From NCBI RefSeq assembly GCF_001425755.1, contig NZ_LMDH01000001.1:2452167-2516166 (forward strand): a stretch of DNA of 64,000 nucleotides, given 5' to 3'. A model generated the notes under the pieces. It saw only the letters and a program-made list of their open reading frames with translations, had not been told where the DNA came from and ran no database searches. Source of the DNA: Aeromicrobium sp. Root344. Its GTDB lineage: Bacteria > Actinomycetota > Actinomycetes > Propionibacteriales > Nocardioidaceae. Shown here in pieces: positions 42,612 to 52,614 of the stretch (position 1 is the first letter of the stretch; the number at the start of each line of letters is the position of its first letter). The position numbers were made by a program, and so were the translations under genes.

Positions 42612-43115
42612 TCAGAACGGCTTGGCGTCGACGACCTCGACGGTGATGTTCTTGCCGTTGGGCGCCTCGTAGGTCGCCTCGTCGCCCTGCTTCTTGCCGA
42701 GGATCGCCACGCCGAGCGGCGAGGTCGGCGAGTAGACGTCGATGTCGACGCTGGAGTCCATGCTGAGCAGCTCGCGCGAGCCGAGCAGGAACTGCTCGGT
42801 GTCGGTGTCGCCCTTGAAGCGGATCGTGACGATCATGCCGGCCTCGACCAGGCCGTCGTCGGCAGGCTTGTCGCCGACCTCGGCACGGCGCAGCATGTCC
42901 TCGAGCTGGCGGATGCGGGCCTCGGTCTTGCCCTGCTCCTCGCGGGCGGCGTGATAGCCGCCGTTCTCCTTGAGGTCGCCCTCGTCGCGCGCAGCGGCGA
43001 TCTTGGCCGTGATGTCGGCGCGCACGTCGCCCTTCAGGTGCTCAAGCTCCTGCTGCAGACGCGCGTATGCCTCCTGGGTCACCCAGATGGTGTCGGTCTC
43101 GGTGGGCTGAGTCAT
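42612..43115 (-). CDS. greA: Transcription elongation factor GreA
   Basis: 167 aa. Coiled-coil N-terminal domain (AYARLQQELEHLKGDVRADI ... REEQGKTEARIRQLE) with the acidic tip DEGDLKENGGYHAA that reaches the RNA polymerase active site, and a C-terminal FKBP-like domain (SPTSPLGVAILGKKQGDE). It rescues stalled polymerase. ATG at 43113-43115 behind AAAGGAG. Starts the greA-DUF4307-(SDR)-mca neighbourhood. Confidence 0.95.
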   Translation of the reverse strand: MTQPTETDTIWVTQEAYARLQQELEHLKGDVRADITAKIAAARDEGDLKENGGYHAAREEQGKTEARIRQLEDMLRRAEVGDKPADDGLVEAGMIVTIRFKGDTDTEQFLLGSRELLSMDSSVDIDVYSPTSPLGVAILGKKQGDEATYEAPNGKNITVEVVDAKPF

Positions 43116-43179
43116 GTGAGCGCTCCTTTACGTGCTGCACCCCAGGCGTACGCCCGGGGTGAACCTCCAACGTTAGCAC

Positions 43180-43566
43180 TCAAGTCTTGGGTTCACACGT
43201 CTTCAGCACACCGGTGACAGCTCGTCGCTCGGTCTGAACATCGATCGTGATGCGGGTCTTCTCGGCGGTGCCCCGGGACACGTCGACGGTCTTCTCGCCG
43301 ACGATCGAGTGGTCGGCGGCCTGCGCGTAGACGGTGCAGCGTACGGCCAGGGGATCGGGCCGGATGACGTCGACCTTGAGCGTCACGAGGTGGTCGCTCT
43401 TGACGTCGTAGCCCCACAGACGGCCCTTGACCGGCTCGTCCTGGAAGCCGACCCACGCGGCGAACGAGATGCCGATCGCGATGCCGATCGCCGCGATGGC
43501 GGGCCAGAACCAACGGGGTCGGGTCCGGGTGCCATAGCGGGAGCTGAGGTCGGTCACGCCTGCCAT
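43180..43566 (-). CDS. DUF4307-family membrane protein
   Basis: 128 aa, one N-terminal membrane helix (~21-42, FWPAIAAIGIAIGISFAAWVG), then an extracytoplasmic domain of the DUF4307 pattern (GYDVKSDHLVTLKVDVIRPDPLAVRC, ending GVLKTCEPKT) with two cysteines. Homologues sit beside greA and mca in other actinobacteria. Function unknown. ATG at 43564-43566; a GTG 9 bases later is possible. Confidence 0.82.
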   Translation of the reverse strand: MAGVTDLSSRYGTRTRPRWFWPAIAAIGIAIGISFAAWVGFQDEPVKGRLWGYDVKSDHLVTLKVDVIRPDPLAVRCTVYAQAADHSIVGEKTVDVSRGTAEKTRITIDVQTERRAVTGVLKTCEPKT

Positions 43567-43570
43567 TGTC

Positions 43571-44416
43571 TCAGGAGCCGAGGATCTGCTTCCGTACGGC
43601 CTTGTCGAACGTCCGGAACGGCAGCAGGCTCGACGCCGCAGCGATCATCTTGGCTTCGGTGCCGACGAGGTACTCGGCCTTGGCGCGGCGCGCGAACACC
43701 GCATGATGAGCCGCCTCGGCGACCTTCGACGCGGGGATGCCGCCGTGACGCGCGTCCTTGGAGATCGACCGCATTGCGGTGAGTGCATCGCCGTAGAGCT
43801 CGAGCGCCTGCGGAGAGAGCTTTGCCTCGGCCTCGTCGATGTCGGCGCCGGCCTTGTCCCAGATCGGGGTCGACACCGTCGCCGGGGAGAGCACCGAGAC
43901 GCCGATGCCCCACGGCTTGAGCTCACGGCGCATCGACTCGGCCATGCCGTTGAGGGCGTGCTTCGAGGCGGCGTAGGGGCCGATGAACGGGGCCGCCATG
44001 CGCCCGGCCACGGAGCTGGTGAACACGATGCGACCCTTGCCGTGCTGGCGCAGCAGCGGGAGGAACGCCTGGGTCACGGCGAGCTGGCCGATGACGTTGA
44101 CCTCGAGCTGGCGGCGCAGGTCGTCGAGGTCGAGGAACTCCAAGGGGCCGCCGACGGCGATGCCCGCGTTGTTGACGATGCCGCGCAGCCGGGTGTCGGT
44201 GCCCAGGGCATCGCGGACGACGTCGGCGGCGTCGAGCGCTTCCTGCGCCGACGTGACGTCGAGGCGTACAGGCGTGACGAGCGGGTGTGCCTCGACCGTG
44301 GACAGGTCGCGTACGGCGGCGAACACGCGGATGCCGTTGGTGGCGAAGTTGGCGACCATGGCCTCGCCGATCCCGGTCGAGGCGCCGGTCACGATCACGG
44401 CATCAGGGGTTGTCAT
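43571..44416 (-). CDS. Short-chain dehydrogenase/reductase
   Basis: 281 aa. TGASTGIG cofactor loop (10-17), AVRD after strand 2 (NADP-like), NNAG, Ser in FTSSVAG, YAASK. ATG at 44414-44416; a CATACT -10 lies 6 bases before it. It interrupts the usual DUF4307-mca pairing and is divergent from mca. Substrate unknown, though such SDRs often act on lipids or sterols. Confidence 0.86.
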   Translation of the reverse strand: MTTPDAVIVTGASTGIGEAMVANFATNGIRVFAAVRDLSTVEAHPLVTPVRLDVTSAQEALDAADVVRDALGTDTRLRGIVNNAGIAVGGPLEFLDLDDLRRQLEVNVIGQLAVTQAFLPLLRQHGKGRIVFTSSVAGRMAAPFIGPYAASKHALNGMAESMRRELKPWGIGVSVLSPATVSTPIWDKAGADIDEAEAKLSPQALELYGDALTAMRSISKDARHGGIPASKVAEAAHHAVFARRAKAEYLVGTEAKMIAAASSLLPFRTFDKAVRKQILGS

Positions 44417-44504
44417 TCCGCGAGTATGGCGGATGGAACAACCCGGGCTGCGCATGATGTTGCAGACAGTGCGAGGATTTTGCTCGAGCCTTCGAAGGAG
44501 AACC

Positions 44505-45398
44505 GTGGTCGACCAGCTGCGCCTCATGCACGTACACGCCCACCCAGACGACGAGTCGAGCAAGGGAGCGGCGTCGACGGCGAAGTATGTCGCCGAGGGC
44601 GTCGACGTCCATGTCGCCACGTGCACGGGCGGCGAACGGGGCTCGATCCTCAACCCCGGCTTCGAGCATCCGGGCATCGTCGACAACCCCGAGCTGATCA
44701 CCGAGATCCGCCGCGAGGAGATGGATCGGGCCCGCGAGATCCTCGGGGTCAAGCAGGACTGGCTCGGCTTCGTCGACTCCGGCTGGCCCGAGGGCGACCC
44801 CAAGCCGCCGCTGCCCGAGGGCTGCTTCGCTCTGGTGCCGATCGAGGAGGCCGCAGCGCCGCTCGTACGCCTGATCCGCTCGTTCAAGCCGCACGTCCTG
44901 ACGACGTACGACGAGAACGGCGGCTACCCGCACCCCGACCACATCAAGTGCCACGAGATCAGCGTCTACGCCTACGAGGCGGCGGCGGATCCGGAGCGCT
45001 ACCCCGAGACGGGCGAGCCGTGGCAGGTGTCCAAGCTCTACTACCACCTGGGCTGGAGCTGGAAGCGCATGGACGCGATCGCCAAGGCGATGGTGGCGCA
45101 CGGGCTCGAGAACCCCTACGAGGAGCGCTTCAAGGACTGGGAGCGCAAGCCCGAGGACGAGGCTCGGCTGACGACGCGCGTCGAGTGCGCGGACTACTTC
45201 GGCGTACGTGACCAGGCGCTGCTGGCGCACGCGACGCAGATCGACCCCGACGGCTTCTGGTTCGCGATCCCGCACGAGATCCAGGCCGAGGCCTGGCCGA
45301 CCGAGGACTACCAGCTCGTCGACTCCAAGGTCGAGACCAGCGTCCCCGAGGACGACCTGTTCGCCGGTCTGCGCGAGACGGGCGCCTCCCTGCCGTAG
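44505..45398 (+). CDS. mca: Mycothiol S-conjugate amidase
   Basis: 297 aa, GTG at 44505 behind GAAGGAG. Zinc amidase that cleaves mycothiol-toxin conjugates. Ligands lie in HVHAHPDDES (H13, D16) and GGYPHPDHIKCHE. The length and the C-terminal region WFAIPHEIQAEAWPTEDYQLVDS favour Mca over the deacetylase MshB. Mycothiol confirms an actinobacterium. Its neighbour greA is a known companion. Confidence 0.93.
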   Translation: MVDQLRLMHVHAHPDDESSKGAASTAKYVAEGVDVHVATCTGGERGSILNPGFEHPGIVDNPELITEIRREEMDRAREILGVKQDWLGFVDSGWPEGDPKPPLPEGCFALVPIEEAAAPLVRLIRSFKPHVLTTYDENGGYPHPDHIKCHEISVYAYEAAADPERYPETGEPWQVSKLYYHLGWSWKRMDAIAKAMVAHGLENPYEERFKDWERKPEDEARLTTRVECADYFGVRDQALLAHATQIDPDGFWFAIPHEIQAEAWPTEDYQLVDSKVETSVPEDDLFAGLRETGASLP

Positions 45399-45402
45399 TC
45401 GC

Positions 45403-46329
45403 ATGAACTTCACGGTCGTCATCGCCCTGCTCGCCAACGCACTCGTCGCGCTGGCGAAGTCGGCGGCGGCGATGTTCACCGGCTCGGCGTCGATGGTGGC
45501 CGAGGCGGCGCACTCGTGGGCCGATGCCGGCAACGAGGTGTTCCTGCTCGTCGCCGACCGACGATCGAGGCGTCATCCGGACCACTCCCACCCGCTGGGC
45601 TACGGCCGCGAGGCATACGTGTGGTCGATGTTCGCGGCGCTCGGTCTGTTCGTCGCCGGCGCCGCGGTCTCGATCACGCACGGCGTCCAGGAGCTGATCG
45701 ACCCGGGCGAGGCGTCGGACTTCCTCGTCGCGTACGTCGTGCTGGGCGTCGCGTTCGTGCTCGAGGGGGTGTCGTTCGTCCAGGCGTTCCGGCAGGTCGG
45801 GCGCGAGGCGTCGGCGATCGACCGTGAGCTGCTGGAGCACGCGCTGCACACGTCCGACCCGACGCTCCGGGCGGTGTTCGCCGAGGATGCGGCAGCGTTG
45901 CTCGGCATCGTGATCGCCGGCGGTGGCATCGTGCTGCACCAGGTCACGGGTTCGCCGACGCCCGACGCGATCGGCTCGATCCTCGTCGGCGTGCTCCTCG
46001 CCGTCGTCGCGATCGTGCTGATCGACCGCAACCGCCGGTTCCTCGTCGGCATGGAGGCGTCGCCGATGCTGCTCGACGCCGCCCGCACGCGGCTCGCGGC
46101 GATGGCCGGTGTCTCGAGCGTCGGCTACCTCCACATGGAGTTCGTCGGGCCGCGGCGCGTCTACCTGGTCGCGAGCGTCGACCTGGTCGGCGACGACGTC
46201 GAGTCCAGTGTCGCCGACCACTTACGCATGCTGGAGAGCGAGCTCGAGACCGACGAGGCGATCGTCGAGGCCGTGCTGACGGTGTCACGCCCCGGCCAGC
46301 CGCCCAACCCCGACCTCGACGCGATCTAG
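45403..46329 (+). CDS. Cation diffusion facilitator (CDF) transporter
   Basis: 308 aa, six helices plus a short C-terminal domain. The helix-2 metal motif HSWADAGNEV keeps His and Asp, and helix 5 has EDAAALLG, where many zinc CDFs have HxxxD; the metal is therefore uncertain. ATG at 45403, 5 bases after the mca stop. Codon 274 is TTA (46222-46224), the rarest leucine codon in this genome and the one the tRNA at 1910 could read. Confidence 0.85.
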   Translation: MNFTVVIALLANALVALAKSAAAMFTGSASMVAEAAHSWADAGNEVFLLVADRRSRRHPDHSHPLGYGREAYVWSMFAALGLFVAGAAVSITHGVQELIDPGEASDFLVAYVVLGVAFVLEGVSFVQAFRQVGREASAIDRELLEHALHTSDPTLRAVFAEDAAALLGIVIAGGGIVLHQVTGSPTPDAIGSILVGVLLAVVAIVLIDRNRRFLVGMEASPMLLDAARTRLAAMAGVSSVGYLHMEFVGPRRVYLVASVDLVGDDVESSVADHLRMLESELETDEAIVEAVLTVSRPGQPPNPDLDAI

Positions 46330-46763
46330 CTCGTCAGCGTGAACTCGTAGCCGCCCTCGGGTGGTGGCCCGGCCATCGACACGTCGGCCGAGCCGGCGAG
46401 GTCGGTGAGCTCGTCGGTGCCGAGGCCGGGCAGCACCTCGACGTGGTCGCTGACGGCGCCGTCCTCGTACGAGCCGGTGTGCCGGAACACGCACGATCCC
46501 GCCCGGCCGCCGATCGTTCCGGTGAAGCGTTCGTAGCCGACGATGTCGGCGTGCCCGGCCTTGCTGTCGCGGTATGCGAAGAGATAGGTCGTGGCGCCGG
46601 TGCCCTCGATGTCGCCGGTGTACTGGAACGTGACCTTGGCCGTCGTGACCCCGCGGCTGGGGTAGTAGGTGCCGTTCTTGGTCTCGCCCTCGCCGTCGAT
46701 GTCCTCGATGACCGACTCGTCCCAGCCGGTCGGCATGAATCGTCCTGTCGTCTCGGTGCTCAT
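46326..46763 (-). CDS. DUF3224-family protein
   Basis: 145 aa, ATG at 46761-46763. Beta-rich single domain of the DUF3224 family: GRFMPTGWDES, GVTTAKVTFQYTGDIEG, YERFTGTIGGRAGSCVFRHTGSYE. It is a paralogue of the next gene (same motif order). Its stop overlaps the CDF stop by 4 bases. Function unknown; the family may bind small lipophilic compounds. Confidence 0.82.
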   Translation of the reverse strand: MSTETTGRFMPTGWDESVIEDIDGEGETKNGTYYPSRGVTTAKVTFQYTGDIEGTGATTYLFAYRDSKAGHADIVGYERFTGTIGGRAGSCVFRHTGSYEDGAVSDHVEVLPGLGTDELTDLAGSADVSMAGPPPEGGYEFTLTS

Positions 46764-46800
46764 GTGCTCACTGTCCTCCCGTTCGCGGTCGGCGGCATGT

Positions 46801-47238
46801 TCACAGGTCGTAGCTCAGGGTGATCGGGTAGCCGTCGTCGCTGTGCCCAGCGAGTTCGATCGTCGCCTCGCCCCTCATGCCCTCGAGGCCTCCGGTGCCC
46901 ATCCCCTCGACGATCGTCAGCGTGGCGCGGACGGCCTCGGCGTCGTGGTCGCCGACGTGCTGGAGCACGAGCGAGCCGTCGTGCCCGTCGATCGAGCCCT
47001 CGAACCGCTCGAAGCCGGTGACCGGCGCGAAGCCGTCGTTGTAGGAGATGAGATAGGCCACGGTGCTCGTGCCCTCGATGTCGCCGGAGTAGGCGTACGT
47101 CGTGTCGGCCCGCGAGAACCCCCGCTTGGGATAGGTGACCCCGTTGATCTCGGTGCCCTCGCCGTCGATGTCGACGACCACCTTCTCCTCCCACGACGTG
47201 ACGGTGAACCTGCCTGTGCTGGTGTGTGCTCTGCTCAT
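46801..47238 (-). CDS. DUF3224-family protein (tandem paralogue)
   Basis: 145 aa, same length and fold as the neighbour: GRFTVTSWEEKV, GFSRADTTYAYSGDIEG, FERFEGSIDGHDGSLVLQHVGDHD. It is the product of a tandem duplication. ATG at 47236-47238. Divergent from an AraC-type regulator across 58 bp, which may control both copies. Confidence 0.82.
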   Translation of the reverse strand: MSRAHTSTGRFTVTSWEEKVVVDIDGEGTEINGVTYPKRGFSRADTTYAYSGDIEGTSTVAYLISYNDGFAPVTGFERFEGSIDGHDGSLVLQHVGDHDAEAVRATLTIVEGMGTGGLEGMRGEATIELAGHSDDGYPITLSYDL

Positions 47239-47296
47239 GGTTCGACGCTAGGAGGCCATGGCCGGAAGTGTCTTGGACAAACGCGACACTGGACGC

Positions 47297-48109
47297 ATGA
47301 CCTCAGAGCCCGCCGGCAGGGGAGACTCGGCGATCGTGCGGCCGACCGCTGCCGCGCAGCACATCGACATTCGCCGCGTCGTGCCGTCGGAGCGGTGGCA
47401 GCCGTTCATCCAGTACCACTGGATCGTCCGCTGGGAGTGCCCCGAGCCGTTCGCGCAGCAGGTCATCCCGCAGCCGTGCGTGCACGTGTCGGCCGAGCCT
47501 TTCGAGGGCGCCCCGCGGCTGCTCGTCAACGGGATCACCCGCGAGCCGTTCGTCCGTACGCTCACCGGCACGGGTCACGTGCTCGGCGCCGCGTTCAGGC
47601 CGGCGAGCTTTCGTGCCGTGCTCGGCGCCGACCTGAGCTCCGTGGCCGGCCGGATCGTGCCGCTCGGTGAGCTGGTGAGTCACGATGACTCACCAGCCGC
47701 CACCGAGATCCTGCGGCCGGACGCGACCGACGAGGATATGGTCGCGGCGCTCGAGGCATGCCTCGACCGGCTCGACGTCATCGCCGATCCCTACGCCGAG
47801 GAGCTCAACGACCTCGTCGACGCTGCAGAGCGCGACCGGTCGCTGATCCGCGCCGAGCAGCTGGCTGAGCTCGCCGGGGTGAGCCTGCGGACGCTGCAGC
47901 GGCAGTTCACGGCCTACCTCGGCATCGGTCCCAAGTGGGTCGTGCAACGGTTCCGTCTGCTCGATGCCGCGGCGGCTGCGCACACCGGCGTGCGCACGGA
48001 CTGGGCGGCGTTGGCGACCGACCTCGGCTTCAGCGACCAGGCGCACCTGACCCGCGCGTTCACCGCGGTCGTCGGCACCCCACCCGCGACGTACGCCAGG
48101 GACGCCTGA
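47297..48109 (+). CDS. AraC-family transcriptional regulator
   Basis: 270 aa. N-terminal effector domain (DUF6597-like: PSERWQPFIQYHWIVRWECPEPFAQQVIPQPCVHVS) and a C-terminal double helix-turn-helix (SLIRAEQLAELAGVSLRTLQRQFTAYLG and LATDLGFSDQAHLTRAFTAVVG). ATG at 47297 is 6 bases after GACACT. Likely regulator of the divergent DUF3224 genes. Confidence 0.87.
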   Translation: MTSEPAGRGDSAIVRPTAAAQHIDIRRVVPSERWQPFIQYHWIVRWECPEPFAQQVIPQPCVHVSAEPFEGAPRLLVNGITREPFVRTLTGTGHVLGAAFRPASFRAVLGADLSSVAGRIVPLGELVSHDDSPAATEILRPDATDEDMVAALEACLDRLDVIADPYAEELNDLVDAAERDRSLIRAEQLAELAGVSLRTLQRQFTAYLGIGPKWVVQRFRLLDAAAAAHTGVRTDWAALATDLGFSDQAHLTRAFTAVVGTPPATYARDA

Positions 48110-48143
48110 CCGCCGCGATGTGGCCTAACCGCCGCGATGTGGC
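48109..48143 (+). repeat. Direct repeat ACCGCCGCGATGTGGC (two copies)
   Basis: 16-base copies at 48109-48124 and 48128-48143; the second runs into the large hairpin that follows. A related GATGTCGCGGACATGTGGCG is seen near 53990. Confidence 0.7.
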
Positions 48144-48195
48144 GGCAGAACCACCACGGGAGCGGCACTCCATGGTGGTTCTCCCGCCAGATCGC
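48134..48195. repeat. Large 23-bp-arm hairpin upstream of a leaderless gene
   Basis: Arms at 48134-48156 and 48173-48195 pair at 21 of 23 positions (core GGCGG-AGAACCACCA), with a 16-base loop. It lies between the AraC stop and the -10 of the next gene, so it may end the first transcript or be an operator for the second. Confidence 0.8.
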
Positions 48196-48202
48196 GGGCG
48201 AC

Positions 48203-48208
48203 TACTCT
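48203..48208 (+). promoter_or_regulatory. -10 element of the 61-aa membrane protein
   Basis: TACTCT ends 6 bases before the ATG at 48215 with no Shine-Dalgarno between; leaderless. Confidence 0.5.
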
Positions 48209-48214
48209 GGAGAC

Positions 48215-48400
48215 ATGAACGTGTACGCGATTGCCTCCTTCGTCACGGCCGAGCCGGCCTTCACCGACGACGACGTCAAGCCCGGCTGGCTCGCGCTCGG
48301 CATCGTGGTGGCCCTCTGCGTCGCGACGTACTTCCTCGCGCGTTCGTTCCTCCGCCACTCCAAGAAGGCGCAGCAGCCCTGGGAGGGCGAGGACCGCTAG
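48215..48400 (+). CDS. Small single-TM protein (Rv1083-position homologue)
   Basis: 61 aa: a short acidic outer part (AEPAFTDDDVKPG), one helix (about 24-44) and a basic, then acidic tail (KKAQQPWEGEDR). In mycobacteria a small protein gene lies at this place between mca and the DUF255 gene; similarity is inferred from position and size only. Leaderless start. Function unknown. Confidence 0.6.
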   Translation: MNVYAIASFVTAEPAFTDDDVKPGWLALGIVVALCVATYFLARSFLRHSKKAQQPWEGEDR

Positions 48401-48404
48401 CCGG

Positions 48405-48848
48405 TCAGAGCCTCAATCGCGGACGACTGAACCAGGCGGTCACGAGTCCGATGACGGCCGCTGCCGCGCACCAGATGGCGATCGAACGCACGGTGGCGGT
48501 CGGCATCGGGTCGTACATCGTGCCCGAGTCGTCGCCCAGGTCCGAGATCTGGGTCCCGAAGAAGAAGGCCAGCCACGCACCATTGACCGCGGATGCCGTG
48601 CCGGCCGCGAAGGCGACGTCGCGCCACATGAGTCTCGGGTTCCTGACGGACAGGAGGATCAGGACGAGAGTCGTGAGCACCGCCGAGATGACACCCCATT
48701 GGAGATAGCTGAGGTTGTCGGCTCTTCCGGGGAGGTCATTCATGAAGTAGCTCGACAGGCCGGCCCAGAAGTAGATGGGGATGCCAACCCCTAAGGTCAC
48801 GCCGAGCGCGATGAGGGTCGCTCCTGTCGCCGGACTGGAACGCGCCAT
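48405..48848 (-). CDS. Four-TM membrane protein, unknown
   Basis: 147 aa, ATG at 48846-48848. Four helices: about 10-34, 46-67, 76-95 and 122-140, with a short extracellular loop (DLGDDSGTMYDPMP). It is convergent with the 61-aa gene and close to the divergent DUF255 gene. No family recognised. Confidence 0.6.
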   Translation of the reverse strand: MARSSPATGATLIALGVTLGVGIPIYFWAGLSSYFMNDLPGRADNLSYLQWGVISAVLTTLVLILLSVRNPRLMWRDVAFAAGTASAVNGAWLAFFFGTQISDLGDDSGTMYDPMPTATVRSIAIWCAAAAVIGLVTAWFSRPRLRL

Positions 48849-48869
48849 GCCGACATCGAATCACGCACC

Positions 48870-48875
48870 TAGGCT
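48870..48875 (+). promoter_or_regulatory. -10 element of the DUF255 gene
   Basis: TAGGCT ends 6 bases before the ATG at 48882; leaderless pattern. Confidence 0.5.
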
Positions 48876-48881
48876 GGCGGT

Positions 48882-50847
<1,966 letters not shown>

Positions 50848-50876
<29 letters not shown>

Positions 50877-51549
50877 CGCCGATGTAGTGCACGATGAACG
50901 CCGCGATCGTGAACGCGTGGAAGATCTCGTGGAAGCCGAAGTACTTGGGCGAGGGGTCGGGCCACTTGAAGCCGTAGACCACGGCGCCGAGCGAGTAGAG
51001 CGCTCCGCCCGTGATGAGCAGCACCAGGACCGCGGTCGACGCGTTGTCGACGAACTCGGGGAAGTAGAGCACCGCCGCCCAGCCCAGCAGCAGGTAGAGC
51101 GGGACGTACAGCCACCGCGGAGCGCCGATCCAGAAGATCTTGAACGCGACACCGAGCAGCGCGCCGCCCCACACGAGCGAGAGCATGATCGCCGCGTGCT
51201 GCTTCGACAGCAGGAGCAGCGAGAACGGGGTGTAGGAGCCGGCGATGAGCAAGAAGATGTTGGCGTGGTCGAAGCGTTTCCAGAAACCCTTGACGCGGTC
51301 GTTCCAGGTGCCCCGGTGATAGACCGCGCTGACGCCGAACAACAGCATCGAGCTGACCATGAACACCGCGACACCGACGCGCACCAGGAAGTCGTCGGAG
51401 ATGACCAGCATCACGATGAACGCGAAGAACGCCAGGGGCAGCGTGATGGCGTGCAGCCACCCGCGGAGCTTGGGCTTGATCTCGTCGACGGTCTCGCGGA
51501 TCCGATCGGTTGCCTCGTGCACGATGCCCTCGGGCTGCCGGTCGGTCAT
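50848..51549 (-). CDS. trhA: Hemolysin III/PAQR-family membrane protein
   Basis: 233 aa, seven helices. The PAQR motifs are seen as FGVSAVYHRG, FDHANIFLLIAGSYTPF and the C-terminal FGFHEIFHAFTIAAFIVHYIGV, which hold the His/Asp/Ser zinc site. The family includes the YqfA/TrhA proteins that affect membrane lipid balance. ATG at 51547-51549 lies 6 bases after TACGCT (leaderless). Divergent from the isoprenyl transferase. Confidence 0.9.
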
Positions 51550-51577
51550 GCGCACAGCGTAGTGCGTGGCCGGGTAC

Positions 51578-51583
51578 TACTCT
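51578..51583 (+). promoter_or_regulatory. -10 element of the isoprenyl transferase
   Basis: TACTCT ends 7 bases before the ATG at 51591; leaderless pattern. Confidence 0.5.
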
Positions 51584-51590
51584 GGCCCGC

Positions 51591-52352
51591 ATGGGAGTCA
51601 GCGACCTCGCGTACGGCGTGTATGAGCGGCGTCTCGTCAAGAGCCTCGATCCCGCCCGGCTCCCACACCACGTCGGGGCGATCGTCGACGGCAACCGGCG
51701 CTGGGCGAAGGGCGCCGGCACGCGGTTCGAGCACGGCTATCAGGCTGGTGCCGACAAGATCTCGGAGTTCGCCCAGTGGTGTGACGAGCTGGGTGTGGAG
51801 ATCGTCACGCTGTGGCTCCTGTCGACCGACAACCTGCAGCGCTCGCCCGAGGAGGTCGGCAGCATCCTCGCCGCCGTCGAGGGCTTGATGGAGAAGCTGT
51901 CGGCCGAGCAGCGCTGGTCGCTGGCGGTCATCGGCAACCTCGACATGCTGCCCGACGAGTCGGCCGGGCGGATGAAGCGGCTCGCCGACTCGACCTCGAA
52001 CGTCAAGGGCATGCGGGTCAACATCTGCGTCGGCTACGGCGGTCGCCAGGAGCTCACCGACGCGATGCGTTCGCTGCTGCTCGACCAGGCGTCCAAGGGC
52101 CGCAGCCTCGCCGACGTGGCCGAGACCCTCGAGGTCGACGACATCGCCGAGCACCTCTACACCAAGGGCCAGCCCGACCCCGACCTCGTGATCCGTACGT
52201 CGGGGGAGCAGCGGCTGTCGGGCTTCCTGCTGTGGCAGAGCGTGCACTCGGAGTTCTACTTCAGCGACGCCCTGTGGCCGGCGTTCCGGCACGTCGACTT
52301 CCTCCGCGCGATGCGCTCGTACGCCGCAAGGGAGCGAAGGTTCGGCCAGTAG
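51591..52352 (+). CDS. Cis-isoprenyl diphosphate synthase (short Z-type)
   Basis: 253 aa. Cis-prenyltransferase: VDGNRRWAKG is the pyrophosphate-binding motif, TLWLLSTDNLQRSPEE the substrate loop, and DLVIRTSGEQRLSGFLLWQ the second binding region. By its neighbourhood (next to hemolysin III and DUF255 genes, as mycobacterial Rv1086), it is probably the short-chain Z-farnesyl diphosphate synthase rather than the undecaprenyl enzyme. The product feeds decaprenyl or undecaprenyl carriers. Confidence 0.88.
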   Translation: MGVSDLAYGVYERRLVKSLDPARLPHHVGAIVDGNRRWAKGAGTRFEHGYQAGADKISEFAQWCDELGVEIVTLWLLSTDNLQRSPEEVGSILAAVEGLMEKLSAEQRWSLAVIGNLDMLPDESAGRMKRLADSTSNVKGMRVNICVGYGGRQELTDAMRSLLLDQASKGRSLADVAETLEVDDIAEHLYTKGQPDPDLVIRTSGEQRLSGFLLWQSVHSEFYFSDALWPAFRHVDFLRAMRSYAARERRFGQ

Positions 52353-52614
52353 GGCGCACGGCTCGCTGCGCTCGCCGTTCCAGCGACTGCGTCGCTGCCG
52401 GGCTTCGCCCGGGCGCCTGCCTCGCTGCGCTCGGTCCATGGTCACCCTGGGCTCGTGTTCACGTGGATGTCACACGCAGTCGGGCGTGTCATACCGAAAT
52501 CGGCGACCGGCCGCCGTACGTTCGAGATGTGTTGACGCTCGCCCCTGAGCCCCGATTTCCCGCCCACGAGTAGGGCCGGCGCAGGGTGCGCGCGGGCTCG
52601 TTGAGGAGACAGTT
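52353..52614. other. Gene-free leader with short hairpins before phoH2
   Basis: The first 90 bases hold a run of short GC-rich dyads: AGCGAC-TGC-GTCGCT (52382-52396), CCGGGC-TTC-GCCCGG (52398-52412), and CTCGCTGCGCTCG twice. Further on, ACACGC-AGTCGG-GCGTGT (about 52471-52488) is a dyad. No ORF or known riboswitch fold was recognised. Confidence 0.6.

Noticed and set aside
52353-52614. c-di-AMP (ydaO-type) or other riboswitch before phoH2
   Set aside because: I could not find the conserved core of a known class; only short GC-rich dyads are visible.
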